Notes: a model not told the origin generated them from the sequence alone. Numbered from the stretch's first letter, positions 7,773 through 15,621 are shown. The stretch is 26,997 nucleotides of DNA from Candidatus Methanofastidiosum methylothiophilum (GCA_001587675.1 LNGD01000006.1:1-26997); one strand, 5' to 3'. Numbers and translations are program-made.

Positions 7773-7866
7773 CTTTGTTGCATAATTCTATTTGCTTACC
7801 ATGAAAATATAGGGTTAAAAAGGGTTTAACTTTTACAGTTCATTTTACTGTAATTATTCAACAAAG
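7773..7866. mobile_element. 94-bp MITE-like element with IS-type terminal inverted repeats
   Basis: The ends are CTTTGTTGCATAATT (7773-7787) and AATTATTCAACAAAG (7852-7866), which match as inverted repeats at 14 of 15 positions. The form CTTTGTTGAATAA resembles terminal repeats of IS5-family elements such as IS903. Inside are two smaller dyads, GTTAAA/TTTAAC (7815-7830 region) and TTACAGT/ACTGTAA (7833-7853 region). There is no coding capacity. No clear target-site duplication is visible at the borders. It lies in the convergent gap between dph2 and the MscS gene. The alternative is a fold-back transcript or terminator without mobile origin. Confidence 0.5.
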
Positions 7867-7929
7867 CAGATTGGAATCTATTTTGCATATGCCTCTATAT
7901 AGTTTAATTTTTATAAAATTTTAATGTAA

Positions 7930-8742
7930 TTACTCCTTTGTAATGACATTATCTAAAATCTTAGAATTGGGTATAAGTAAGTATTTCCCATCTTCTCTTT
8001 TAATTTTAGTGTATACTAAAGATACTTCTTCAACTATGCCTTTCATTTGTTCAATTTCTATCTTATCACCAACATTAATTTGTCTGTAGAAAACGATAAA
8101 GATTCCAGAAAAGAAATTTGGAATTATGCTTTTTAATCCAATAACTGTGATAGTTGACCACAAAACTAAAATTATTGTAATAGTTATTACAATGATCCCC
8201 GTGCTGATTTTTAATTGGGTCAATGCCATTGTCCCTACCAGTATATAAACAAAATATCTAATACCCTTACCAAAAAACCAATATTTCGGTATGTTAGTAT
8301 CTTCAAAAACTTTTTCTACAAATAAGGCAATTTTATCGGCAACTACTAATCCAAGTATTACAACAAAAAATGAAGCGATGATATTTGGGAAATATCCTAT
8401 AAACATTCCCATGGAGCCCTTCAAAACAGGGATATCAAGCACTTCAAAAGCCAAAAATATTGCAATTATATAAACTACCCAACTGATGAATCGCTCAATA
8501 ACTTTTAAAATTTTAAATCCAATGCGTTCGCTAATTTTCTCAGCTTCAGTTTTATTTATGGCTTTTTCTACACCGATCTTTTTCATGAGAGAATTTGTAG
8601 CTATTCCTAATCCTTTTCCTATAAAAAATCCTGCAATAAGAATAAATATAGAAAATAACAATCTAGGCAATATTTCTGAAACAGAAGAAATTAAAGTGTC
8701 AAAGAACAATCTTATTTCGAGAAATATTAAATCTAATGCCAT
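7930..8742 (-). CDS. MscS-family small-conductance mechanosensitive channel
   Basis: Membrane channel that opens under membrane tension to release solutes. The 270-aa protein has an N-terminal hydrophobic helix, further membrane segments to about residue 190, and then the MscS beta domain with INVGDKIEIEQMKGIVEEVSLVYTKIKREDGKYLLIPNSKIL, which includes the family's GD-I and the IPN-S sequence. It ends soon after that motif, so it lacks the large C-terminal vestibule of E. coli MscS and is a short form. Its ATG follows directly on the DacZ stop (TAAATG), implying co-translation. This links it to c-di-AMP signalling, a known regulator of osmotic balance in bacteria. Confidence 0.88.
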   Translation of the reverse strand: MALDLIFLEIRLFFDTLISSVSEILPRLLFSIFILIAGFFIGKGLGIATNSLMKKIGVEKAINKTEAEKISERIGFKILKVIERFISWVVYIIAIFLAFEVLDIPVLKGSMGMFIGYFPNIIASFFVVILGLVVADKIALFVEKVFEDTNIPKYWFFGKGIRYFVYILVGTMALTQLKISTGIIVITITIILVLWSTITVIGLKSIIPNFFSGIFIVFYRQINVGDKIEIEQMKGIVEEVSLVYTKIKREDGKYLLIPNSKILDNVITKE

Positions 8743-9594
8743 TTAATCAACTCTTACTTCGTCAGGGTCTACTTCCCAGACAAGCTCCCCATTTTTGAAA
8801 ATACGGATCATATTATCTGACTCTGCAAGAACTATAGCTACTGCATCAGTTACTTTAGTCATCCAAGCTGCAGAAAGGTGTCTTGCTCCAAGTCCTTTTG
8901 GTAAAGAAATTCCATCTTTGCCTGCTTCGAGATATCTAGAAGCGGCGAGAAGCTTTCCATCACCAGAAATTATAAATGCCCCATCAAGTCTAGAAAACTC
9001 TTTTATCATATTCTGTACTCCCTGATCATTGATAGTGACATAGCTTCGTTCAAATGGATTATAAGTTATTTGAGAAGACTTTTGCATTACGTTGCCACAA
9101 TCACCTATAATGAAAGATGTGCCTATCGGTTTACCTTCTTTTCCTTTTCTTCCTAGTTGAACTGCAATAGAAAGAACTGAATAAATAACTTCAGTTTTTA
9201 CATTTTTTAGAGAGAAGAATAATTCGTAAATACCTTTAGCATTAACTTGGTTTGTTCTTCTCGTAACAATGAAATTATGAGATTCACTATCTATTCTACC
9301 AACATAAATTATTTTATCTTCATTTTTTAGTAATTCTTGCATGAGGGCGGCAGAAATAGCAAACTCCAATCTTGTCGTGATTTTCTTCAATATTCCCGGT
9401 ACGTAAATAATTTTATCAAATTTTTTCTTAATTTTTTCATTTGAAGATACTCCAAATAAATTTATTTTTTTTGAAGATATAAATTCTTGAATTTTTTCCA
9501 TGTCTTTATTTGAGTCAACTTCAACTAGTATAGCGTCTGCACCAATGTTTTCAAATAATGATGTGGCCGCTTCTATGAATGGGTCTATTTCCAT
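8743..9594 (-). CDS. dacZ: Archaeal diadenylate cyclase DacZ (DisA_N domain)
   Basis: Makes cyclic di-AMP from two ATP. The 283-aa protein has an N-terminal alpha/beta domain (about 1-120), then a DisA_N catalytic domain with GTSFIIGD (158-165), DGA at 204-206 and the G-A-R-H form of the RHR motif at 236-239. These are the catalytic and ATP-binding signatures of diadenylate cyclases. This two-domain layout is that of archaeal DacZ, studied in Haloferax and Methanocaldococcus. The start has GAGGT overlapping the AMMECR1 stop 7 nt upstream. It is sandwiched between AMMECR1 and a MscS channel in one tight operon. Confidence 0.9.
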   Translation of the reverse strand: MEIDPFIEAATSLFENIGADAILVEVDSNKDMEKIQEFISSKKINLFGVSSNEKIKKKFDKIIYVPGILKKITTRLEFAISAALMQELLKNEDKIIYVGRIDSESHNFIVTRRTNQVNAKGIYELFFSLKNVKTEVIYSVLSIAVQLGRKGKEGKPIGTSFIIGDCGNVMQKSSQITYNPFERSYVTINDQGVQNMIKEFSRLDGAFIISGDGKLLAASRYLEAGKDGISLPKGLGARHLSAAWMTKVTDAVAIVLAESDNMIRIFKNGELVWEVDPDEVRVD

Positions 9595-9603
9595 ATATTT
9601 ACC

Positions 9604-10203
9604 TCATGAAGTTTTTTCAATTATTTCCCCTTCGGGCTTTGTTTCAGAGAATATCTGCCCTTGGAATTTATAAATCATAGCACGATTATCCAACCAACAG
9701 TCTAGAGGAAGACCAGCTTTTCTACAAGTATAGCAAAGAAAATCTTCTTCATTCCAATTCTCCTCTACTGCTACTTGTGGTAGTAACAATCCTTTTCTGA
9801 ATCCTAGTTCTATTATGAGCCCATCTTTTCCAATCTCTATTTTTGAAGGATATTGAGCTGGATTTTCAACTTTTATTAACTCAGGAGGAGTTAAAACGGT
9901 TATCTCGATAGTAATATTTTTCATCTCTTCAAGCCTGACTCTAGGAAATCTAGGGTCCCTAGTGGCAGATGACACAGATGCATCTAAAAGTGCATCAATT
10001 AAAGGCATTATTGGCTCAGGATATCCGATACATCCTCTTAAATTATTGAGCGGATAGGTATGAAGTGTGACAAAAACACCACACTTATCTCTAAAAGATT
10101 TGGGGACTTCTTGTATTTCTATATTTTTTCGATATTGCAAATAGTTTTCAATATTTTTTCTTGCAAATAAAACAAGTTTTTTCCCTTCATCTAAATCATA
10201 CAT
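9604..10203 (-). CDS. AMMECR1 domain protein
   Basis: A widely conserved protein of unknown biochemical function. The 199-aa protein carries the family hallmark LRGCIGYPEP near residue 55, then VSSATRDPRFP and EITVLTPPE. In other prokaryotes AMMECR1 is often found with MEMO1 and a radical SAM protein; here it is the first gene before dacZ and the MscS gene, 9 nt upstream of dacZ. I start at ATG 10203; a TTG at 10206 is the alternative. A TATTTATA box (about 10228-10235, minus) lies ~25 nt upstream, suggesting a leaderless message. Confidence 0.92.
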   Translation of the reverse strand: MYDLDEGKKLVLFARKNIENYLQYRKNIEIQEVPKSFRDKCGVFVTLHTYPLNNLRGCIGYPEPIMPLIDALLDASVSSATRDPRFPRVRLEEMKNITIEITVLTPPELIKVENPAQYPSKIEIGKDGLIIELGFRKGLLLPQVAVEENWNEEDFLCYTCRKAGLPLDCWLDNRAMIYKFQGQIFSETKPEGEIIEKTS

Positions 10204-10254
10204 CAAAGATAGTTATTTAAGTTGATATAAATAGTTTTTGCATAAGGTGATATA
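10204..10254. promoter_or_regulatory. Divergent promoter, AMMECR1 operon / nucleotidyltransferase
   Basis: A compact 51-bp gap. GATATAAATAG (10223-10233) can serve as a TATA box in both directions: TATTTATA on the minus strand for AMMECR1 and GATATAAATA on the plus strand. The plus-strand start would then fall near 10250-10256, right at the proposed ATA start codon. An AAGGTGA motif is at 10244-10250. Confidence 0.5.
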
Positions 10255-11427
10255 ATAGAAGCCGTAATACTTGCAGCAGGGAAAGGTGTCAGACTATCAC
10301 CTCTAACTGACGAAATACCTAAACCAATGTTGCCCTTGGGCGATACAACTATACTAGGAAACATCCTTAAGATATTTAAATCATCTGGAATTTCAAAAAT
10401 CTCTATTGTCGTTGGCCATAAATCTGAAATAATCAAAAATTACCTTAATGAGAACGATTTTGGAATACAAATTAAATTCATAGAACAAAAGGAAAGGCTT
10501 GGAACAGGGCATGCACTCATGATTGCGTCTAAATATGTAAAATCTGATTTTATTTGCGTATATGGAGATCTTCTTTTTAGACAGGATTTCATTGAATCAT
10601 TGATATCTAACTTTATGTCTTCTGATTCAATTGCCATAATGGCTCTAACTGAAAGTGATACTCCTGAATTTTATGGCAGTGTTCTAGTTAAAGGAGATAA
10701 AGTAGTGGGAATATTTGAAAAGTCAGACAATCCACCATCAAATTTAATCAATACTGGCATATATTGTTTTAGAAAAGAAGCTTTTGAGTATATAAATAAA
10801 ACACAATTATCCCCTAGAGGAGAGTACGAACTTACTGATTCTATAAAGATGATGATGGAAAGTGGAAATAATATTAAATGGGTGACTTTAGGAGGTAAGT
10901 GGTTAGATATAGGAAGGCCATGGGATCTAATAGATGCAAATGAATTCTTCTTGGAGAGTATGAAAAATTATATATCTAAAAATTCAGTGATATCGTCTGA
11001 TTCAAAAATAGGAACTCCAGTCTATATTGATTTTGGTGCTTTTATTGAAAATAGTGTAATTGAATCACCCTGCCTTATTTCTAAGAATACAAAGATTAGC
11101 AAAGGAACAAAAATATCTTGCTCAGTTATCAGAGAGAATGTAACTATAGGCAAAAATTGTATTATAGAAAATTCCTTAATAATGGATAGAGTAAAAATTG
11201 GGGATAATTCAAAAATATCTTATTCTATAATCGGAGAAGAATCTAATATTGGCAATAATGTTGTTTTTGAGAGTTCTTCTGATAAAAATATTTTTTTTGA
11301 AATAAAAGGAGTAATGGTTGATACCAACAGAAGAAAACTTGGATCGATATTAGGCAAGAGAGTAAAAATAGAAGACAATAAAATAATTAATCCTGGACAG
11401 AAAATAGAATCTAATAAAATAATTTAA
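10255..11427 (+). CDS. GlmU-like sugar-1-phosphate nucleotidyltransferase with left-handed beta-helix
   Basis: Activates a sugar-1-phosphate with an NTP. The N-terminal nucleotidyltransferase domain reads IEAVILAAGKGVRL, then IPKPMLPLGD, with catalytic G-x-G-x-R and the Lys of PKP. Later are YGDLLF, INTGIYCF and KWLDIGRPWDL. After about residue 240, hexapeptide-like repeats (e.g. SVIREN-VTIGKNCIIENSLI) form a beta-helix, as in archaeal GlmU-type enzymes. The first ATG is only at 10327, inside the catalytic motif; starting there would remove the nucleotide-binding loop. The frame is open back to a TAA at 10243-10245 with no ATG, GTG or TTG before the domain, so the start is probably ATA 10255, just where relatives have ATG. 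It might acetylate too, but this is not shown. Confidence 0.78.
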   Translation: MEAVILAAGKGVRLSPLTDEIPKPMLPLGDTTILGNILKIFKSSGISKISIVVGHKSEIIKNYLNENDFGIQIKFIEQKERLGTGHALMIASKYVKSDFICVYGDLLFRQDFIESLISNFMSSDSIAIMALTESDTPEFYGSVLVKGDKVVGIFEKSDNPPSNLINTGIYCFRKEAFEYINKTQLSPRGEYELTDSIKMMMESGNNIKWVTLGGKWLDIGRPWDLIDANEFFLESMKNYISKNSVISSDSKIGTPVYIDFGAFIENSVIESPCLISKNTKISKGTKISCSVIRENVTIGKNCIIENSLIMDRVKIGDNSKISYSIIGEESNIGNNVVFESSSDKNIFFEIKGVMVDTNRRKLGSILGKRVKIEDNKIINPGQKIESNKII

Positions 11428-11433
11428 AATAAT

Positions 11434-12363
11434 TTATTCTATATCAAAAAGATGGTGACAATAGCTACATTTGTATAATTCTTTACCATCTTCCATTATG
11501 TGAGTAGAAGTGACCTTTGCTCCACATAACGGGCATCTTGGAAGAGTTTCAGGCCTGTATTTAGTCCTTGATACATGTCTAACACTTGGGACCTTTCTAA
11601 ATCTTTCTTTTTGAGAGGATGTAAGGAATCCTAGAACTATAGCAACGATGCCAAATGCCCCTATTATATATGATATGGGCCTATATTCATCGTACCAAAA
11701 TATATCTTTTTTTGTGACTGTTTCAAGTTCTTGGTAAGGTTCTTTTTCTTCGTAAGTTTCTGTAACATTTTCAATAACTGTTTCAAGGTATTCCTGTTTT
11801 GTGAATGTTGCTTCCTGTTTTATCACATTATAAGTAATTCTTTTACCATATGCAAAATGTCTGTTTGACAAAATTATACGATATTGTTGAATTCCAGCAG
11901 TTGCAGGGACAGTCCAAGCACCATTTAATTGGATAGTTGCAATCGGTGCATCATAATAAGCAGTATAAGATTGTTCTGCCAACCATAAATCATAATTACG
12001 ACTGTCAAGTATTTTGAATTCAAACCAACGTTCAATGTCCCTTTTATTTGAATCAGTTGTAATCGTATACCTTATTCTATCGTTTGGTTTCATGAGGGGC
12101 TCGCCCAATGTAATGTACTCATCGGGTTGAAAATCTCTAACAGAATCAGCAATTGTTGAATTTGTATATACAATTACATCTCTAGTTCTTTTTACGAGTT
12201 TTTCTTGTGGGACAACTCTCTCCTTTATTACAACTCGTTCCTTTGTTACATATTCTTGAGTAGTATAAGTTCTTTCAAAAGGTATAGTTGTATAATAAAA
12301 TAGTCCGCCGGCTACTATAAGAAGAATAATACCTATCACAATAAAATCATTTCGCCTAGCCAT
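11434..12363 (-). CDS. Membrane protein with outer beta-rich domain and C-terminal cytoplasmic zinc ribbon
   Basis: I do not recognise a named family. The ~309-aa protein has a TM at about residues 7-26, an outer domain of ~190 residues (containing the segment WFEFKILDSRNYDLWL), a second TM near residues 236-255, and a cytoplasmic zinc ribbon with CPLCGAK and CSYCHH close to the end. Charged, strand-like stretches flank the outer domain on both sides (QEYVTKERVVIKERVV and later KQEYLETVIENVTETYEEK). I prefer ATG 12363, with GGTGG just upstream, over ATG 12375. A TATA-like AAATATAAATAGG lies at about 12404-12416. Confidence 0.7.
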   Translation of the reverse strand: MARRNDFIVIGIILLIVAGGLFYYTTIPFERTYTTQEYVTKERVVIKERVVPQEKLVKRTRDVIVYTNSTIADSVRDFQPDEYITLGEPLMKPNDRIRYTITTDSNKRDIERWFEFKILDSRNYDLWLAEQSYTAYYDAPIATIQLNGAWTVPATAGIQQYRIILSNRHFAYGKRITYNVIKQEATFTKQEYLETVIENVTETYEEKEPYQELETVTKKDIFWYDEYRPISYIIGAFGIVAIVLGFLTSSQKERFRKVPSVRHVSRTKYRPETLPRCPLCGAKVTSTHIMEDGKELYKCSYCHHLFDIE

Positions 12364-12463
12364 TAATACCACCATTAAAATTATTATGTATTAAAGTAAA
12401 TACCTATTTATATTTATCGGAAAAAATTAAAATTTTCTCAAAAGAGTTAAATAAAAATCATTA

Positions 12464-12883
12464 TTAAGCATGTTTTACTGGATAACGGGCACCACAAGCT
12501 TCACATTGCAAGAAAGTTATTCTGTCTTCTCTAATTATTCGAGTATCGGGCCTATTGCACTCAGTGCATATTACAGATTCTTTGGCATATTTTTCAATTT
12601 TTTCATTTATTACCGAGGGAGAAAATTTACCTTGGAATATTGCTTCTTGTCCGCTCATATTGCCAGCTGTCGCTAATTCCCTCAATATATATTTTAAAAA
12701 AGTATCAACGTCTCTATTAAGAATTGAAGCTATTTCCCTAAAGTTTTTCACAATGGTCCTATTTCCCATAATAAAAGAATCTGCCCTAGGAATTTCAAAT
12801 CTGCCTTTTTCGAATACATTCTTAGGTAGCAGATCCTCTGCACGTTTTAGAAGTGAAGCATAGTCCATCTTTTCTTCTGCCAT
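12464..12883 (-). CDS. eif2b: Translation initiation factor aIF2 subunit beta
   Basis: Part of the aIF2 trimer that brings initiator Met-tRNA to the ribosome. The 139-aa protein has the alpha-beta core with NRTIVKNFREIASILNRD (about 41-58), which contacts RNA and the gamma subunit, the helical segment LKYILRELATAGN, and a C-terminal C2-C2 zinc ribbon: C106-x2-C109 and C127-x2-C130. Length is typical of archaeal aIF2 beta. A TATA-like TTTATATATT (about 12902-12912, minus) sits 20-28 nt before the ATG, implying a leaderless mRNA. It is divergent from the tRNA-Gln gene. Confidence 0.95.
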   Translation of the reverse strand: MAEEKMDYASLLKRAEDLLPKNVFEKGRFEIPRADSFIMGNRTIVKNFREIASILNRDVDTFLKYILRELATAGNMSGQEAIFQGKFSPSVINEKIEKYAKESVICTECNRPDTRIIREDRITFLQCEACGARYPVKHA

Positions 12884-12958
12884 ATGGGCAAAATATTTTC
12901 CAGAATATATAAAGTTACCGAAAGTTTTAAATCAGAAAATATTTTTCCTATTATTACC

Positions 12959-13031
12959 AGCCGGGTAGGGTAGTGGTCAATCCTGCGGGGTTTTGGTCCC
13001 CGCGACAACGGTTCGAATCCGTTCCCGGCTA
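12959..13031 (+). tRNA. trnQ: tRNA-Gln (anticodon TTG)
   Basis: Full cloverleaf by eye. Acceptor AGCCGGG (12959-12965) pairs with CCCGGCT (13024-13030). The D-arm contains TAGTGGT. The anticodon stem CGGGG/CCCCG has the loop TTTTGGT with anticodon TTG. The T-arm is AACGG-TTCGAAT-CCGTT. The discriminator is A13031 and CCA is not encoded. The A1-U72 pair fits archaeal tRNA-Gln, the GatDE identity element. A TTTTAAAT TATA-like box is near 12925-12932. No intron. Confidence 0.95.
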
Positions 13032-13091
13032 TCACTTTTCTGAAAATATTTATATAAGAAAATTCATTATTACTATAAGGATACGGTATAA

Positions 13092-13571
13092 ATGTCTCAA
13101 AAAATAATTTATATTGCCATCATAATTCTATTTTTTGCTATAAGTCCGGGCTGTAATTCCTCAGAAGATGGTCCAACTGCAAAAGATGCATTAGAAGATT
13201 GGAGAAATCAAGACTTTTCAGTAAAGGAACAAAGAAGTACTTCAAAAAACTATCAAAGTGAGACTCCTTCTGGTTCTATAGAATGCCCAATCCAAATAGT
13301 AAATTATCAACAAAAAATTGATGGAAATACTATTTTTATACAAGGAGACGTATACAACTATGGGGATACTAGCTATCATAATCCAAAAATTAACTGTGTA
13401 AAATTATATGTATTTTTTTATAATAAAAATGGTACTTTACTCGCTGAAGAGTATTATTATCTTAATGTGGGAACATTAGATTATGGTGAAAAATATCCAT
13501 TTAGTGTTAATACTAATTTAAGGTCAGGTACGGAAAGATATCTTGTTAAAGTAAGGTGTTGTAGCAAATGA
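13092..13571 (+). CDS. Predicted lipoprotein with FxLYD-like domain
   Basis: A 159-aa surface protein. The first 20 residues are a signal sequence ending in a lipobox (AISPGC, lipidated Cys at 21). After a short low-complexity linker, residues ~62-155 look like the immunoglobulin-like FxLYD domain, with a G-x-V-x-N-x-G core (IQGDVYNYGDTSYHNP). Four further cysteines could form disulfides. Function is unknown. Its stop overlaps the ATG of the next gene as ATGA (13568-13571), so it is probably made together with the membrane protein downstream. Confidence 0.72.
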   Translation: MSQKIIYIAIIILFFAISPGCNSSEDGPTAKDALEDWRNQDFSVKEQRSTSKNYQSETPSGSIECPIQIVNYQQKIDGNTIFIQGDVYNYGDTSYHNPKINCVKLYVFFYNKNGTLLAEEYYYLNVGTLDYGEKYPFSVNTNLRSGTERYLVKVRCCSK

Positions 13572-14341
13572 AAACTAGCGTTGGCCAGACTCTTAGTATA
13601 TCCTTTGGATTTTGCAATGAAAATAAGAAATTATTCATCCCAATATTATTTTCCATGTATTTGGTATATTTTCTTTCTGTTTTTTTGAACAACTATTTCT
13701 ATAATGATATTGATTATATCCTTAATACAGAATATCTGACTTTAGGAGAAAGATCCACATTAATTGAAAACGTCCCTTCTTTCTTACCGCCTCAATTTTC
13801 TGAAATTATTCTTGTTATTTTGAAAGGCGATTTATTTATCTCGTTATCATCTTTGTTTATGGGGATAATATACATTTCTGGAGTAGCTTTACTGCTTTTT
13901 TTAGTCGAATCTATGTATAAGAAAAGAAAGTTGGAATATAAGAATTTCTTAAAGTCTTTACCTAAGATTATATTTATTAGTATTGCAACAGTTATTCTTA
14001 TTGTTTTAGGGATAATGATTTATATATTTCCAGGAATACTATTAATTTATATTCTTTTTTATATAGTGCCTGAATCAACATGTAAAGACGATAATATCTT
14101 TATTAATTTTAAAAATGGACTTTTGTTAGTTTTTCAACACCCGGACTACACATTAGGCCTTCTTTCTGTCATAACAGCAACTATATTCTCATTAAATTAT
14201 ATCTTAATATATCTAAACGATCTCGGAGCTTTGGGGAATAGAGGGATATTGCTTGATCTGTTTTTTATTTTAATAAGAGGTATTCTCTACACTTGGGCCG
14301 TAACTTCAAATATGGTGGCTTATCTTAGGCTAGAGAACTGA
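13568..14341 (+). CDS. Polytopic membrane protein of unknown function
   Basis: A 257-aa protein with about five or six hydrophobic segments: near residues 20-40, 90-117, 133-165, 192-216 and 223-250. A loop contains ESTCKDDNIFINFKNGLLLV, which resembles the amphipathic segments of glycerophosphodiester-phosphodiesterase-membrane-like and DUF4013-type proteins. I cannot assign a function. It is coupled to the lipoprotein gene by an ATGA overlap. Its 3' end overlaps the convergent AlaX gene by 17 bp. Confidence 0.65.
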   Translation: MKTSVGQTLSISFGFCNENKKLFIPILFSMYLVYFLSVFLNNYFYNDIDYILNTEYLTLGERSTLIENVPSFLPPQFSEIILVILKGDLFISLSSLFMGIIYISGVALLLFLVESMYKKRKLEYKNFLKSLPKIIFISIATVILIVLGIMIYIFPGILLIYILFYIVPESTCKDDNIFINFKNGLLLVFQHPDYTLGLLSVITATIFSLNYILIYLNDLGALGNRGILLDLFFILIRGILYTWAVTSNMVAYLRLEN

Positions 14342-15266
14342 CAATTGTATTTACTTCATTTTTGATAGCCTCTACTGTCTTTTCATAATCCTCAGTTAAA
14401 CTACCGCCACCTTGGGCAAAGTTCTCACGACCACCACCTCTGCCATTGAATCTCTCTAATATACTATTTAATAGAATTCTCATATCATACTGAATATCCT
14501 GAGATCTAGCACAAATTACAAATATACCTTCATCAATTAAAAACATGACTAAAAAAGTTTTGGACTGTTCTACTAACTCACCAGCTTTTTTAATTAAAAC
14601 TTTTTTATCAATGCCTTTAAGAACCTCAAAGTATAATTTAATTCCTGAAATGTCAATTGCTATTAATGAATCAAAACTTTTTTTAGAAAATTCACTCAAT
14701 TGCTGCCGATATTTTTCATTGTCTTTAATAAGATTTAAAATAGTTCTCTCAACATTTTCAGGAGCTGATTGAAGTATATCAATAGAAGCCAAAGCAATTT
14801 TAGAGTATTTTAATGCTTCTTCCTTAGCTTTTTCAGAAACTTCAAATTCTAGCCTGTAAGAATCTTTCCCTATTTTGTTCACTTTTGTTAAAATAAAAAA
14901 GTCAATTTCCTTTGTAGAGTCAACATGGTCTCCAGAGCAAGCAGCATAATCATAATTTTCGACTTCGATTATTCGAACATCTTCTGTTTGTATTCTGTCA
15001 AGTTTGATTCTTATATCAGGAAATTTAGAAACAACTTCATCTTTTTTTGAGTTGTGTACTATAACCTTTCTATCTTCTTCTATAATTTTATTTGTCAATT
15101 TTTCTGCTGCAAGTAATTTATCCCAAGTCAATTCTCCATCGTATTTTACATAGAGTGCATTTTTTTCTTCCTTTATTGAAATTTTATCAAGAGAAATACC
15201 CGAGATAGTTTTAGAGAGTGAACGGAAAAAAATATGTTCGCCTGTATGGGCTCTTTTATCTTTCAT
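14325..15266 (-). CDS. alaX: Alanyl-tRNA editing protein (AlaX type) with DHHA1 domain
   Basis: Free-standing editing factor that hydrolyses mischarged tRNA-Ala. The 313-aa protein begins almost directly with the zinc-binding editing motif H-T-G-E-H (residues 8-12), with the matching C-S-G-D-H motif near residue 117. The C-terminal ~140 residues are a DHHA1 domain ending FNGRGGGRENFAQGGG, as at the C-terminus of AlaRS and in long AlaX. The N-terminal beta-barrel domain usually found before the editing domain in AlaX-M/L and AlaRS is absent, so this is a shortened form. It lies downstream of the PadR gene, but a TTTTATTTATC box at about 15284-15294 could give it its own leaderless promoter. 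Confidence 0.86.
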   Translation of the reverse strand: MKDKRAHTGEHIFFRSLSKTISGISLDKISIKEEKNALYVKYDGELTWDKLLAAEKLTNKIIEEDRKVIVHNSKKDEVVSKFPDIRIKLDRIQTEDVRIIEVENYDYAACSGDHVDSTKEIDFFILTKVNKIGKDSYRLEFEVSEKAKEEALKYSKIALASIDILQSAPENVERTILNLIKDNEKYRQQLSEFSKKSFDSLIAIDISGIKLYFEVLKGIDKKVLIKKAGELVEQSKTFLVMFLIDEGIFVICARSQDIQYDMRILLNSILERFNGRGGGRENFAQGGGSLTEDYEKTVEAIKNEVNTIVSSLA

Positions 15267-15303
15267 GAAAAGAGTAATTAAAAGATAAATAAAACATTAA
15301 CGG

Positions 15304-15621
15304 CTATTCAATTTTTGACATTATAGTATTGATAAATTTTTTACCTTCGTTTAGAAGTTCTTTTCCTGAATCAGTTATAATATAGTATTTTCTATTAGGT
15401 CTGCCAGTTTCAGAATCCTCCCATTCGGAAGTAACGTATCCTCCCTTTTCAAGATTATATAAAACAATATAACTTGTAATTCTCGCTGGTGCAAATGAAA
15501 AATTTTTTTCTATTTCCTTCTTAACTTCATAAGCATACATCGATTTATTTGAGAGAAGGCTTAGGATATATATCCATAGAACTTCAGTGGTAAGCTTTCT
15601 TTTGAGTCTTTCGAGTGGCAT
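15304..15621 (-). CDS. PadR-family winged-helix transcriptional regulator
   Basis: A 105-aa DNA-binding protein with the PadR winged helix: LWIYILSLLSNKSMYAYEVKKEIE, then ITSYIVLYNLEKGGYVTSEWEDSETGRPNRKYYIIT with the wing at GRPNRKYY. It lacks the C-terminal dimerisation helices of long PadR proteins, so it is of the short PadR-s2 type. It is divergent from the inositol-phosphate synthase gene and upstream of alaX on the same strand. Target and ligand are unknown; self-regulation across the 90-bp gap is plausible. Confidence 0.86.
   Translation of the reverse strand: MPLERLKRKLTTEVLWIYILSLLSNKSMYAYEVKKEIEKNFSFAPARITSYIVLYNLEKGGYVTSEWEDSETGRPNRKYYIITDSGKELLNEGKKFINTIMSKIE

Noticed and set aside
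8291..8746. Two open frames (60 and 86 codons) antisense to the MscS gene
   Set aside because: Shadow frames opposite a TM-rich gene; no ribosome-binding signal or recognisable domain.
12470..12863. Open frames antisense to aIF2 beta
   Set aside because: Opposite strand of a well-conserved gene; no promoter or start support.
12847..13035. 62-codon open frame on the minus strand across the tRNA-Gln gene
   Set aside because: It is the reverse of a perfect tRNA and of the aIF2 beta promoter; its middle simply reads tRNA arms.
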